DNA of 57,726 nt from Chloroflexota bacterium. Its GTDB lineage: Bacteria > Chloroflexota > Anaerolineae > JAAYEA01. How positions within the stretch are numbered: position 1 is the stretch's first letter; every line of letters begins with the position of its first letter. The DNA lies in contig JAIOAV010000017.1 of the NCBI GenBank assembly GCA_019873665.1, positions 1-57,726 of the forward strand, in the 5' to 3' direction. Shown here one piece after another: positions 35,309 through 43,804 of this stretch. The position numbers and the translations under genes are program-made. The notes beneath the pieces are model-generated. The model was not told where the DNA came from and made no database searches. It was given only the letters and a program-made list of their open reading frames with translations.

Positions 35309-35926
35309 ATGAGCGCGCCATTGCCTTATGTGCTAGCGATCTATGGCAGCCCACGGCGGTCGGGGAACAGTGCCACGCTGCTGGGCGAATGCCTGCGGGG
35401 CGTGGCGACCTGGACCAACAATGTGGAGAAGGTATTCCTGCGCGACCTGACGATCAGCCCATGCCTGGAGATCTATGCCTGTGCCAAGACGGGACGTTGC
35501 GCGATTCGCGACGATTTCGACCTGCTGGCGCCGAAACTGGAGCAGGCGGATGTCGTGCTTCTCGCGTCGCCCATTATGTTCTACGCCGTGAGCGCGCACA
35601 CCAAAGCGTTGATGGATCGTTGCCAGTCGTTCTGGGTAAAGCGTTACTGGCTGAAAGAGCCGATCAACCCGGACAAGCTGCACCGGAAGGGGGTGTTTAT
35701 CTCGGTCGGTGCGACCAGAGGAAAGCGTCTCTTTGACGGCGCGATCCTCTCGGCGCGCTACTTTTTCGATGCGCTCGATATCGAGATGGCCGCTACGCTC
35801 TGCTTTGGCGGCCTGGATGCCGCGGGAGATGTGTTACAGCATCCGGAGTACCTGCAACAGGCGTATGATCTGGGTGTCTCGCTCCGGGACGTTGTGATGA
35901 AACGAAAGGGCGCTGGATTTGACTAA
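35309..35926 (+). CDS. NADPH-dependent FMN reductase / flavodoxin-fold protein
   Basis: This 205-residue protein has the flavodoxin-like FMN phosphate loop YGSPRRSGNSATLL at the N-terminus, and SPIMFYAVSAHTKALMDRCQSFW, characteristic of the iron-sulfur flavoprotein/NADPH-dependent FMN reductase family. Where Fe-S members have four cysteines as C-x2-C-x2-C-x5-C, this protein has PCLEIYACAKTGRC, with the second Cys replaced. A cluster is therefore doubtful. It is probably translated with the GNAT gene. Its 3' end contains the promoter for tRNA-Asn. Confidence 0.85.
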   Translation: MSAPLPYVLAIYGSPRRSGNSATLLGECLRGVATWTNNVEKVFLRDLTISPCLEIYACAKTGRCAIRDDFDLLAPKLEQADVVLLASPIMFYAVSAHTKALMDRCQSFWVKRYWLKEPINPDKLHRKGVFISVGATRGKRLFDGAILSARYFFDALDIEMAATLCFGGLDAAGDVLQHPEYLQQAYDLGVSLRDVVMKRKGAGFD

Positions 35927-35946
35927 ATCACAGGTGTGAGTATAAT
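35919..35946 (+). promoter_or_regulatory. Promoter of tRNA-Asn
   Basis: TTGACT and TATAAT are separated by 16 nt, 12 nt before the tRNA. The -35 box lies in the last codons of the flavoprotein gene. Confidence 0.75.
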
Positions 35947-35957
35947 ATAAGCAGCTT

Positions 35958-36032
35958 TCCCTGGTAGCTCAACGGTAGAGCGGCCGGCTGTTAACCGGTT
36001 GGTTGTAGGTTCGAATCCTGCCCGGGGAGCCA
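35958..36032 (+). tRNA. tRNA-Asn(GTT)
   Basis: The acceptor stem TCCCTGG/CCGGGGA (one T-G pair), the D arm GCTC...GAGC, the anticodon loop with GTT, and the T arm GTAGG-TTCGAAT-CCTGC form a complete cloverleaf. The discriminator is G and CCA is encoded. A promoter and a terminator flank it, so it is transcribed alone. Confidence 0.96.
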
Positions 36033-36035
36033 GCA

Positions 36036-36067
36036 AGAGGCAAAACAAGGATGTTTTGCCTCTTTTT
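36036..36067 (+). terminator. Rho-independent terminator after tRNA-Asn
   Basis: A 12-bp perfect stem AGAGGCAAAACA/TGTTTTGCCTCT with loop AGGA is followed by TTTTC. Confidence 0.9.
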
Positions 36068-36116
36068 CGTTGTCCTCCCCACTCCTGTCGCCTCGCGGCG
36101 CGTAACTCGGTCACGC

Positions 36117-36145
36117 TTGACAGACGACGGGGCTCATGCTAAGCT
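36117..36145 (+). promoter_or_regulatory. Promoter of the GT39 gene
   Basis: TTGACA and TAAGCT are separated by 17 nt, ending 9 nt before the ATG, so the mRNA would be nearly leaderless. Confidence 0.55.
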
Positions 36146-36154
36146 CTGCCTGAC

Positions 36155-37255
36155 ATGACGCGCAAGAGTCTGACACGTACTGCCTTGATCCTTTCCATCG
36201 TCGCCGTGGCGCTGGTGGCACGGTGGCGTGCGGCAGTGCTGTTGCCGATCGACTATGACGAGGATGACTATCTGCGGGCCGCGCAGCTTTATGCGGCCGC
36301 GATACAGCACGGCGACTGGCGAGCGTTGTCGGAAGTTACATGGAACTATGAGCATCCGCCGCTAGCCAAGATCGCATTCGGCGTGGCTATCGCCGCTCTG
36401 CCGCCGGCGCCGGAGATCCCGCCGCAGGGACCTCTGGCTCCAGCCGCGACGTCTTTGCCGGAGCTGCATCTGGCGCGCGCCCGTGGCCTCTCCGTCATAT
36501 TCGGCACACTGACGGTGTGGCTGCTGGCGCTGCTGAACCCATTGGCAGGGCTTTTCCTGGCGCTGCATACCTCTACCATCAAATTCACGAGCCTGGTGAT
36601 GCTGGAAGCGCTGCCGGCGCTCACCAGCGCGGTCGCGGTGCTGGCTTACGAACGGTCACAGATCTATATCGGGCGGCGCGTGGACGGCTGGCTGGCGCTC
36701 TCTGCTGTGGCGCTGGGATTGACGGTTGCCAGCAAATATGTCTATGGCATCGCGGGCATCGCCATCCTGTTACATTGGTTGTACGCCTCGCGCATGGGGG
36801 CGCGCCCATCATCGAGGCCGATGGCCATCTGGCTCCTGCTGGCAGCCGCGGCCTTTTCCCTGGCTAACCCTTATCTCTGGCCGGACCCGTTGGCGCGACT
36901 GGCCGGGTCGGTGCGCTATCACGTTGGATTCAGCCGTAGTTTTCTCGTCGAGGTCATGAACCTCCCGTTCTTTCAGCCTCTGCTATGGCTGTTCATGTGG
37001 GTGCCGTGGCAGCCGATGGTGTTCCCTGTGGGTCTCGACCCGCTAATCGCCCTTTGCGCCGTGCTCGGCTTGAGAGTTTTGTGGCAAACCCGGCCACTGT
37101 ATGTCTTTTGGCTGGCTGCAGCCCTCCTCTTTCTCTCCATCTGGCCCACCAAGTGGCCGCAGTACATCATGACGCTGACCTTTCCGTGGGCACTGGCAGC
37201 AGCCAAAGGGGCGGAGACGGTGGTCTGGCCGTGGGTGCGTCGGCGTTGGCTTTGA
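36155..37255 (+). CDS. GT39/PMT-like membrane glycosyltransferase
   Basis: This 366-residue polytopic protein has the N-terminal half of a GT-C enzyme: a first membrane helix, then LLPIDYDEDDYLRAA with the acidic pair of the active site, and NYEHPPLAKIAFG, the EHPP motif characteristic of ArnT/PMT-like enzymes. About eight membrane spans follow. It is shorter than usual, lacking a large C-terminal outside domain. No clear Shine-Dalgarno precedes the ATG, and the promoter's -10 ends only 9 nt upstream, suggesting leaderless translation. The next gene's promoter overlaps its last codons. Confidence 0.8.
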   Translation: MTRKSLTRTALILSIVAVALVARWRAAVLLPIDYDEDDYLRAAQLYAAAIQHGDWRALSEVTWNYEHPPLAKIAFGVAIAALPPAPEIPPQGPLAPAATSLPELHLARARGLSVIFGTLTVWLLALLNPLAGLFLALHTSTIKFTSLVMLEALPALTSAVAVLAYERSQIYIGRRVDGWLALSAVALGLTVASKYVYGIAGIAILLHWLYASRMGARPSSRPMAIWLLLAAAAFSLANPYLWPDPLARLAGSVRYHVGFSRSFLVEVMNLPFFQPLLWLFMWVPWQPMVFPVGLDPLIALCAVLGLRVLWQTRPLYVFWLAAALLFLSIWPTKWPQYIMTLTFPWALAAAKGAETVVWPWVRRRWL

Positions 37256-37280
37256 CCGAACGCTCGCTTTATGATATGCT
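37252..37280 (+). promoter_or_regulatory. Promoter of the FAD-dependent dehydrogenase gene
   Basis: TTGACC and TATGCT are separated by 17 nt, about 64 nt before the ATG. The -35 box overlaps the stop of the GT39 gene. Confidence 0.6.
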
Positions 37281-37343
37281 GGCTGTAGGGACCAGAGTCC
37301 ATGTGAGTCTGGTTCTTGAATGCTCTCTAGGGAAGGTACAACC

Positions 37344-38738
37344 ATGAAGGGCAAGCGATACGATGTCGTCATTGTCGGCGCTGGACCTGCGGGCATCTTT
37401 GCGGCGCTCGAGCTGTCCAAGGTCAGCGGCTTGACTGTCATCATCTTGGACAAGGGTGCGGATATAGACAAGCGCCGCTGTCCGATCTACGAGACCGAGA
37501 AGAGTTGCGTGCATTGCCCCACTTGCGATCGCGTGTCGGGATGGGGCGGAGCGGGCGCGTATAGCGATGGCAAGCTCACCATCTCATCCGAAGTCGGTGG
37601 GCATCTGCAGGATATCTGCGGCCAAAGCGCCACGCAGGAGTTGGTGCACTATGTTGATCGGACGTATGTGGATTTTGGCGCGCCCGACAGGCTCTATGGT
37701 GAGGATGGAGATGAAGTGCAGGCGCTAGGGCGACGCGCGGCGGTGGCCGGGCTGCGTTTGCTCTACTTCCAGGTGCGGCACATGGGCACCGATGGTTCCA
37801 TTGCCGTGTTGCGTGCCATGCGCGACGAGCTGCTGCGACGCGGCGTGGCCATCCGCACCGGCGTGGATGTGGAGGATGTGCTGGTGCAGGGTGGCGCGGT
37901 CAGTGGCGTGCGGACCGCGCAGGGGGAGGTGATCGAGGGACGGTATGTTATGGTGGCACCCGGGCGCGAGGGGAACGAGTGGCTGACGCACGTCGCGCAC
38001 GAGCTCGAGCTGCCGCTGGCGGTCAACCCGGTGGATATCGGCGTGCGCGTCGAGCTACCCGCCGAAGTGTTTGAGCCGTTGACCAAGATCGTCTATGAAC
38101 CCAAGCTGTACTTTTTCTCCAAGACGTTTGACGATCCGGTACGTACCTTCTGCGTCTGCCCGTATGGCGAGGTTATCTCGGAATGGGCGGGCGACGTGAT
38201 GACCGTGAACGGCCATAGCTATGTGAACAAAAAGACGGACCATACGAACTTTGCGCTGCTGGTGCAAAAGAACTTTACCGAGCCGTTTCGGGACCCGATC
38301 GCCTATGGCAAGTACATCGCCCGTCTGGCGAACCTGCTGAGCGGCGGTGTGATGGTGCAGCGTCTCGGCGACCTGCAGATGGGGCGTCGCACCAACGCGC
38401 AGCGGCTCAGCCGCTGCATCGTCCAGCCGACGCTGAAGGAGGCGACGCCTGGCGACCTGGGGCTGGTGCTGCCGTACCGTTACCTGCTCAACCTTTTGGA
38501 GATGCTGGAGGCGCTGGACAAGCTGGCGCCGGGTGTGGCCTCACGGCACACGCTGCTGTATGGCGTGGAGGTCAAGTTCTATTCGTCGCGGCTCGAGTTG
38601 AGCCACGAGCTGGAGACGCGCGTGCGCAACCTTTTTGCCGCCGGCGATGGCGCCGGGATCACGCGTGGCCTGGTACAAGCCTCCGCCTCCGGTGTGATCG
38701 TGGCGCGTTCCATTCTGCGGCGAGAGCGAATCGCGTGA
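37344..38738 (+). CDS. FAD-dependent dehydrogenase (COG2509 type)
   Basis: This 464-residue flavoenzyme begins with a Rossmann dinucleotide fold, YDVVIVGAGPAGIFAALELS, and ends with LFAAGDGAGITRGLVQASASG, the second FAD contact. Between them lies CPIYETEKSCVHCPTCDRVSGWGGAGAYSDGKL, a cysteine-rich segment and GGAGAYSDGK motif specific to the uncharacterised COG2509 dehydrogenases. The four closely spaced cysteines may bind a metal or act in redox chemistry. The substrate is unknown. The ATG at 37344 has GGGAAGG upstream. A longer frame from 37320 adds only eight residues. Confidence 0.9.
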   Translation: MKGKRYDVVIVGAGPAGIFAALELSKVSGLTVIILDKGADIDKRRCPIYETEKSCVHCPTCDRVSGWGGAGAYSDGKLTISSEVGGHLQDICGQSATQELVHYVDRTYVDFGAPDRLYGEDGDEVQALGRRAAVAGLRLLYFQVRHMGTDGSIAVLRAMRDELLRRGVAIRTGVDVEDVLVQGGAVSGVRTAQGEVIEGRYVMVAPGREGNEWLTHVAHELELPLAVNPVDIGVRVELPAEVFEPLTKIVYEPKLYFFSKTFDDPVRTFCVCPYGEVISEWAGDVMTVNGHSYVNKKTDHTNFALLVQKNFTEPFRDPIAYGKYIARLANLLSGGVMVQRLGDLQMGRRTNAQRLSRCIVQPTLKEATPGDLGLVLPYRYLLNLLEMLEALDKLAPGVASRHTLLYGVEVKFYSSRLELSHELETRVRNLFAAGDGAGITRGLVQASASGVIVARSILRRERIA

Positions 38739-38754
38739 TGGCTGTTCGGTGGAT

Positions 38755-38783
38755 TTGTATGTTCTGCCAAGAGGGTGTATAAT
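38755..38783 (+). promoter_or_regulatory. Promoter of tRNA-Pro
   Basis: TTGTAT and TATAAT are separated by 17 nt, 15 nt before the tRNA. Confidence 0.75.
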
Positions 38784-38797
38784 AGCCAGCGTCGGTT

Positions 38798-38872
38798 CGG
38801 GGCGTAGCGCAGCCCGGTTAGCGCGCACGGTTCGGGTCCGTGAGGTCGGAGGTTCAACTCCTCTCGCCCCGA
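38798..38872 (+). tRNA. tRNA-Pro(CGG)
   Basis: The acceptor stem CGGGGCG/CGCCCCG, D arm GCGC...GCGC, anticodon stem CACGG/CCGTG with loop TTCGGGT (anticodon CGG) and T arm GGAGG-TTCAACT-CCTCT are complete. The discriminator is A. The following bases are CAG, so CCA is not encoded, unlike the tRNA-Asn in this window. Confidence 0.95.
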
Positions 38873-38878
38873 CAGACC

Positions 38879-38912
38879 AGGGCCGCACAGGTCATCGCCT
38901 GTGCGGCCCTTT
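38879..38912 (+). terminator. Terminator after tRNA-Pro
   Basis: A 13-bp perfect stem AGGGCCGCACAGG/CCTGTGCGGCCCT with a 6-nt loop is followed by a short TTGCTT. Confidence 0.8.
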
Positions 38913-39033
38913 GCTTGCCGTGCTGCCATGGCCGCATCATTCGCACCTGCGCCCTGGATTTCGCGAGATCCGCTGCTTGTCGCCCCTATGGCCTTCCATA
39001 ATATCGCATGCGGCAAGCTTATCGTGTCGCTTC

Positions 39034-39061
39034 TTGACTTTGACGCGACAAAGGCTAAGAT
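39034..39061 (+). promoter_or_regulatory. Promoter of the beta-CASP gene
   Basis: TTGACT and TAAGAT are separated by 16 nt, about 43 nt before the ATG at 39104. Confidence 0.5.
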
Positions 39062-39103
39062 CACAACCAAACCAACCCCGAGGGGCCATGTACAAGGAGC
39101 CTG

Positions 39104-40531
39104 ATGAAAATCTCGTTCATGGGAGCAGCGCGTGGCGTTTCAGGGTCTATGCATATCGTCGAGGCCAATGGCTCCCGCATCCTCCTCGATTGCGGGCTCT
39201 TCCAGGGCAGGCGACAGGAGAGCTTTGATCGCAACCGCAATCTACCTTTCGAGGCCGAGCAGGTCACCTGTTGTGTCCTCTCCCACGCCCATATTGACCA
39301 CAGCGGCAACCTGCCGAATCTGGTCCGCTCCGGTTTTCAGGGTGATGTGCACGCGACTGATGCTACCTGCGACCTGTGCAATGCCATGTTGCGGGATAGC
39401 GCGCGTATCCAGGAGAGCGACGTGGCGCACATCAACCGGCGGCGGCGCGAGCGAGGCGAGCCTCTCGTGGAGCCGATCTATACGCTAGCAGATGCTGAAG
39501 CCAGCCTGCAGCGTTTCGTCAGCAGCGATTACGACCACTGGAAGGAGATTGCCCCCGGTGTGCGGCTCATGTTCCGGGATGCTGGCCATATCCTCGGCTC
39601 TGCGGTGGTGGTGCTGGAGATCTCAGAAGCGGGCAAAACGATGCGTTTGCTGTATACGGGCGATCTGGGGCGGTCCAATATGCCGATTCTGCGCGACCCG
39701 ACCATTGTGCCCGATGTGGACTATCTTATCATCGAGAGCACTTATGGCGACCGCATGCACGATACCCCGGAGCATGCAGAAAGCAGGCTGCGCGACATCA
39801 TCAACCAGACTTTCGGGCGTAACGGCAAGGTGATCATTCCGGCGTTCGCCGTGGGGCGCACGCAAGAGATCGTCTATGCGCTCCAGCGCCTCTCTGCCGC
39901 ACGTCAGATCCCCAGACTCCCGATCTATGTAGATAGCCCACTGGCGGTGGATGTTACCGAGATCTTTAGGCGGCACCCAGAGTGCTACAACGATGATGTC
40001 AAGGCGTATATGGCCAAGCACGATGATCCGGATCCCTTTGGCTTTGCCGGCCTGCGCTATGTGCGGTCGGTTGGAGACTCTAAAGAGCTGAACTATGTCC
40101 GGCAACCGATCGTCATCATCAGCGCCGCTGGCATGATGGAGGCGGGTCGCGTGCTCCATCACCTGCGGAACAACATCGAGAGCCGGCGCAACACGGTCCT
40201 GGTCGTCAGCTTCCAGGCAGAACACACGCTGGGGCGCAAGCTGGTGGACGGGGAAAAGCGCGTCAAAATCCTCGGCAAAACCTACAAGGTCCGTGCGCGC
40301 GTCCAGGTTATTGACGGCTACAGCGCTCATGCCGATCGCGCGGGGCTCCTTTCCTATGTCAACCAGATGGACCGGAGCCGGCTGAAGGGGGTGTTTGTCG
40401 TGCACGGCGAGGAGCGTCAGGCAACCTCTCTGGCGGATGGCATTCGCGGTCTCGGCATTGCGCCGGTGCACGTTCCTCAGTTATATGAAACGGTTGAGGT
40501 CTCGCAGGCAGAGATGGTGCAACAGAGGTGA
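39104..40531 (+). CDS. Metallo-beta-lactamase/beta-CASP RNA-processing nuclease
   Basis: This 475-residue protein is a beta-CASP metallo-hydrolase of the CPSF73/RNase J-like group (COG1236). The two-zinc site is complete: [29 protein letters not shown] and the C-terminal H in VVHGEE. The beta-CASP insert has [17 protein letters not shown], and [19 protein letters not shown] is the family's late motif. It is shorter than RNase J and lacks its C-terminal domain. It starts the run MBL-macro-Nudix-PHP. The 4-nt gap to the macrodomain gene suggests coupling. Confidence 0.92.
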   Translation: MKISFMGAARGVSGSMHIVEANGSRILLDCGLFQGRRQESFDRNRNLPFEAEQVTCCVLSHAHIDHSGNLPNLVRSGFQGDVHATDATCDLCNAMLRDSARIQESDVAHINRRRRERGEPLVEPIYTLADAEASLQRFVSSDYDHWKEIAPGVRLMFRDAGHILGSAVVVLEISEAGKTMRLLYTGDLGRSNMPILRDPTIVPDVDYLIIESTYGDRMHDTPEHAESRLRDIINQTFGRNGKVIIPAFAVGRTQEIVYALQRLSAARQIPRLPIYVDSPLAVDVTEIFRRHPECYNDDVKAYMAKHDDPDPFGFAGLRYVRSVGDSKELNYVRQPIVIISAAGMMEAGRVLHHLRNNIESRRNTVLVVSFQAEHTLGRKLVDGEKRVKILGKTYKVRARVQVIDGYSAHADRAGLLSYVNQMDRSRLKGVFVVHGEERQATSLADGIRGLGIAPVHVPQLYETVEVSQAEMVQQR

Positions 40532-40535
40532 TAGG

Positions 40536-41078
40536 ATGATGAGGGTTCGTATCAACGGCTCGTGGCTGGAGCTGGTGGAGGGCGATATCACGCAGCAAGA
40601 GGTGGATGCCGTCGTCAATGCGGCGAATCCGTCGTTGCGCGGCGGGGGCGGCGTTGATGGGGCGATCCATCGGGCAGGAGGCCCACAGATTATGGCCGAG
40701 GCCCAGCGCTATGGCGGGTGTCCCACCGGTGAGGCGCGTATTACCAGTGGCGGGAAGCTCAAGGCGCGGTACGTGATCCATGCCGTGGGGCCGATCTATC
40801 GCGACGGGCGCTCTGGCGAGGCCGAGCTGCTGGCAAGTGCCTACCGCTATAGCATGCAACTCGCTTCCGAACACCGGATCGAGAGCATTGCTTTCCCTGC
40901 CATCAGCACTGGCGCTTATGGCTACCCATTGCCCGAAGCAGCCACGATCGCCTTGCGCACCGTTATCGCCGAGCTGCGCCAACGCCCCGAGATCAAGCTG
41001 GCCCGCTTCGTTCTCTTTGGTCGGAACGCCTACGATGCTTTTGCCGCCGCACTGCAAGCGCTGCTGCCGCCGGCATGA
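40536..41078 (+). CDS. Macrodomain protein (ADP-ribose/O-acetyl-ADP-ribose hydrolase type)
   Basis: This 180-residue protein is a single macrodomain. It has the [34 protein letters not shown] segment with the catalytic-type Asn and Gly-rich loop, then [10 protein letters not shown] and [13 protein letters not shown], matching the MacroD/YmdB-like class that removes ADP-ribose or acetyl from ADP-ribose. No ADP-ribosyltransferase is nearby. The ATG at 40536 (a second ATG follows directly) is 4 nt after the nuclease stop. Confidence 0.92.
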   Translation: MMRVRINGSWLELVEGDITQQEVDAVVNAANPSLRGGGGVDGAIHRAGGPQIMAEAQRYGGCPTGEARITSGGKLKARYVIHAVGPIYRDGRSGEAELLASAYRYSMQLASEHRIESIAFPAISTGAYGYPLPEAATIALRTVIAELRQRPEIKLARFVLFGRNAYDAFAAALQALLPPA

Positions 41079-41120
41079 GCAGGGCTCTATCCCCGAAAAC
41101 TCGCCCCCTGAGGTGACGGT

Positions 41121-41822
41121 TTGAGCGACCAACATGTAACCATAGAGGAGGTGCGCCGCGCGCTAGCGCAGGAACGTCCGGGCGACGCAGTGCACCGGCA
41201 CATGGCGCTGCGCCCCATCGTCCCACAGGCGGAGCCCACGCCGCCGCAGCCGCACAGGCAAGGGAGCGTGCTCCTGCTGCTCTATCCCTGTGCGGGCCGT
41301 CTCTGCTTTGTGCTCACGCGACGCACCGAAAAGGTGATGACGCATCGCGGCCAGATCTCCTTTCCCGGCGGCGCGCAGGAGCCCGGAGATGTCTCACCGG
41401 CGCACACGGCGCTGCGCGAGGCAGAGGAGGAGCTGGGCATCTCCCTTGCCGACGCCGAGCAACTTGGCACGCTGACGAGCTACTATATCGCGCGGACGAA
41501 TTACGATATCCACCCCTTTGTTGCTTACTTGCCCCGTTATCCCACATTCCATCCCAGCGAGGATGAGGTCGCCGAGTTGCTCGAGATCCCCATCGAGCAT
41601 CTGCTGGACAAGTCGCGTCTCCGCGAAGAGGAGTGGAATCTGCGCGGGAATCAGGTCATTGTGCCGTTCTGGTGGCTGAATGGACACAAGGTGTGGGGTG
41701 CTACGGGCGCTGTGCTCGCGGAGTTCGCCGCTATGCTGGAGCTGGCGGTATGCGGTCGTTCGCAAGAGGCTACCCGCTCATTACATGGTGTTCGTCATCG
41801 GGAGGGAGACAATGCGCTATAG
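41121..41822 (+). CDS. Nudix hydrolase (CoA pyrophosphatase-like)
   Basis: This 233-residue hydrolase carries a complete Nudix box, GGAQEPGD-VSPAHTALREAEEELGI. The preceding FVLTRRTEKVMTHRGQISFPG is the UPF0035 motif of NudL/CoA diphosphatases, which split CoA into 3'-phospho-ADP and phosphopantetheine. The start is a TTG at 41121 with GAGGTGA close upstream. There is no nearer ATG. The last 11 nt overlap the PHP gene. Confidence 0.88.
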   Translation: MSDQHVTIEEVRRALAQERPGDAVHRHMALRPIVPQAEPTPPQPHRQGSVLLLLYPCAGRLCFVLTRRTEKVMTHRGQISFPGGAQEPGDVSPAHTALREAEEELGISLADAEQLGTLTSYYIARTNYDIHPFVAYLPRYPTFHPSEDEVAELLEIPIEHLLDKSRLREEEWNLRGNQVIVPFWWLNGHKVWGATGAVLAEFAAMLELAVCGRSQEATRSLHGVRHREGDNAL

Positions 41823-43056
41823 CATATCGCCGCAAGTAGCCGTGCTGGGCCGCGAGACGACGCTCGAAGCCAAGACCTTCGCGCCAGACGCACCCTATTT
41901 ACTGAGCGCCTTTCCCACTCGTTGTCGCCAGCGCGTCTGGCAGCGCGAGTTGCGGGCCGACGCGCAGGGAAGGCTCTGTTGGCGAGAGATGTTCACCGAG
42001 CCGGGCGAATACCTGCTCGACCTGTTCGCTTTGGATGCAAGGCGGCCGGCGGCCACCTTCTCTCTTTATGTATTGCCGGAATCGTTGGCGGGGCTTTGGC
42101 CCTTGCGCGGGGATTTCCACCTGCACACCTATTACTCGGATGGGCGGCAGCCGCCGGTGGAAATGGCGGTGCGGGCGCGCGAGCTTGGCCTGGATGTCAT
42201 TGCCATCACCGATCACAATCGTTATACACCCTCTCTCGAGGCCATCGCCCACGTACGGCGCTTGGGGCTACCTCTCATCTGCCTGCCGGGGGAAGAGGTC
42301 TCGTTCGGCAACTGGCACATGCTTTCGCTCGGTGCGTCGGCGGCCATCTGGGATCGTTACAATGACGCGCAAGGACAAGCGGAAGTCGCGGCGCAGGAGA
42401 CAGGGTTAGAGACCGCGTCGCTGCGCGAGGAGTTGACTGCCACCGAGTACGCGCTGATCAAGTGGGCCGTCGGGGCGATCCACCGCGCCGGGGGCCTGGC
42501 CTGTCTGGCGCACCCCTACTGGGTGTGCGACCGGGGGCGCCATCTCGACCGCCGCTTCTATGATCAGCTTGTGGCCGAGCGCGAGATAGACGCGGTGGAG
42601 TTGCTGGGCGATGTGGACTACCCGGACAATCTGCTTTCCATCGCGCATTACCAAGAGCTGCTCTATCGGGGCTATCGCCTGCCGGTGTTGGGCAATTCGG
42701 ACGCGCACCATGTCGCGCACACTTTTGGTCACCATTGGACCCTCTTGCTGGTGGCAGAACCGACGGCGGCGGGGGTGCTGCAGGCGATCCAGGAGGGGCA
42801 CAGCGCGGCTTGTACCAGCGTGGGGCCGCAGGGAGAACGAGATGGATTGCGCATCTATGGCCCGCTGGAACTCGTGGAGTATGCCTACTTTCTGGCGCGT
42901 GAGTTCTTCCCGGCACACGACGCGCTCTGCCAGCAAGAGGCGGCGCTGGGCTATGCTACGCTGCGTGGCGAGACCATCCTTCCCGAAGCCTGGGCGCAAT
43001 GCCAACAAGAGATGAAAGACCTCTATCAGCGAGCGCTGGGACTGATCCGGGGATAG
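41812..43056 (+). CDS. PHP domain metal-dependent phosphoesterase
   Basis: This 414-residue protein has a C-terminal PHP domain with GDFHLHTYYSDG (first metal ligands), AITDHNRYT, GEEVSFGNWH, LAHPYW and LGNSDAHHV, so all PHP motifs are present. The first 100 residues form a beta-rich domain of unknown kind ending ATFSLYVLPESLAG. Such standalone PHP proteins act on nucleotides or sugar phosphates. The substrate is unknown. The ATG at 41812 has GGGAGGGAG upstream and overlaps the Nudix gene. Confidence 0.88.
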   Translation: MRYSISPQVAVLGRETTLEAKTFAPDAPYLLSAFPTRCRQRVWQRELRADAQGRLCWREMFTEPGEYLLDLFALDARRPAATFSLYVLPESLAGLWPLRGDFHLHTYYSDGRQPPVEMAVRARELGLDVIAITDHNRYTPSLEAIAHVRRLGLPLICLPGEEVSFGNWHMLSLGASAAIWDRYNDAQGQAEVAAQETGLETASLREELTATEYALIKWAVGAIHRAGGLACLAHPYWVCDRGRHLDRRFYDQLVAEREIDAVELLGDVDYPDNLLSIAHYQELLYRGYRLPVLGNSDAHHVAHTFGHHWTLLLVAEPTAAGVLQAIQEGHSAACTSVGPQGERDGLRIYGPLELVEYAYFLAREFFPAHDALCQQEAALGYATLRGETILPEAWAQCQQEMKDLYQRALGLIRG

Positions 43057-43155
43057 CGGAAGATTTGCGCGACGTGATGGGCGCAGGCCTTCGTGCCTTG
43101 GAATACAGTACACGAGCTTGTGGAGAAGACAAATAGGGGGTGAACAACCCACCCT

Positions 43156-43279
43156 GTCATGGTGAGCGACCAAAGGGAGCCAAGCAATCCCCGCTAACGT
43201 AGGCGAGGATTGCTTCGGTCGCTCTGCTCTCTCGCCATGACATGCGACTGGAGATTGCTTCGGGCCTTCTCGCAATGAC
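43156..43279. repeat. Foldback repeat element (GATTGCTTCG...CGCAATGAC type)
   Basis: In the 268-nt gap between convergent genes, 43156-43190 and 43207-43241 are imperfect inverted copies of one unit of about 35 nt. The unit runs from GGATTGCTT to CCATGAC. A third, shorter direct copy occurs at 43250-43279 (GAGATTGCTTCGGGCC...CGCAATGAC). The wording resembles the dispersed GATTGCTTCG...TCGCAATGAC repeats seen in several bacterial genomes, but copy number cannot be judged from one window. Confidence 0.65.
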
Positions 43280-43324
43280 GCGAATGGCTCAAGCTGCGCA
43301 CAATCCTCCAGTCTCTAGCTGACT

Positions 43325-43804
43325 TTAGTAGCGCGTAACGATGACGCGATCCATTACCCGGCCGCCGCGTGGTACGCTGGACATGCTGGAGGATTTGCCG
43401 CGCGCCGCAGCTTCCTGAGTCTGACGGACGAGCTGCATCGCTGCCGAGCGGGGTAGCAACAGCAAGAGGACCTCGAATGTCCTGCCGGCCTCGCTCATTT
43501 TGTCTTCGCCGAGCGTTGCGACGGTGTACCACCGGCCACCGGGCAGCGCCATGATCGCAGAAGGCTGCGGGAAGAAGACGTCCGCTTCTGGGTCGTACAG
43601 CACCAGCCACAGGTCCCAATTGTCGGGTATATTCTGATGTGTCCCTTCCACACTAAGGCGATAGGGAACATAGCTGCCATCCTGCGGCGTTTCGATGTGG
43701 GCCACTATGCGCTCATCATAAAGCGGTGCCTGTGCTCGCCGCATTAACCGATCCAGCAAGCCTCGTAGTCCCTTGGGTGGTTCGCCTCGATCCATATCGC
43801 TCAT
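43325..43804 (-). CDS. Hypothetical protein with Ig-like beta domain
   Basis: This 159-residue protein has no recognised family by name. The central part HIETPQDGSYVPYRLSVEGTHQNIPDNWDLWLVLYDPEADVFFPQP has the pattern of a beta-sandwich seen in many surface and regulatory proteins (G-x-V...G...LWLVV...Y-PQ). There is no signal peptide or membrane segment. Its ATG overlaps the stop of the upstream HD gene by 4 nt, so it is made with it. Residues about 122-150 are low-complexity Ala/Ser/Gly. Confidence 0.7.
   Translation of the reverse strand: MSDMDRGEPPKGLRGLLDRLMRRAQAPLYDERIVAHIETPQDGSYVPYRLSVEGTHQNIPDNWDLWLVLYDPEADVFFPQPSAIMALPGGRWYTVATLGEDKMSEAGRTFEVLLLLLPRSAAMQLVRQTQEAAARGKSSSMSSVPRGGRVMDRVIVTRY

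Noticed and set aside
35309-35926. Iron-sulfur flavoprotein with a full four-Cys cluster motif
   Set aside because: One cysteine of the usual C-x2-C-x2-C-x5-C set is missing, so a cluster is not supported.
42406-43275. Open frame on the minus strand opposite the PHP gene
   Set aside because: The PHP gene has all its metal motifs. The opposite frame has no recognisable domain and runs into the foldback repeat.
43156-43279. CRISPR-like repeats
   Set aside because: The copies are inverted and imperfect, with no regular spacers and no cas genes.
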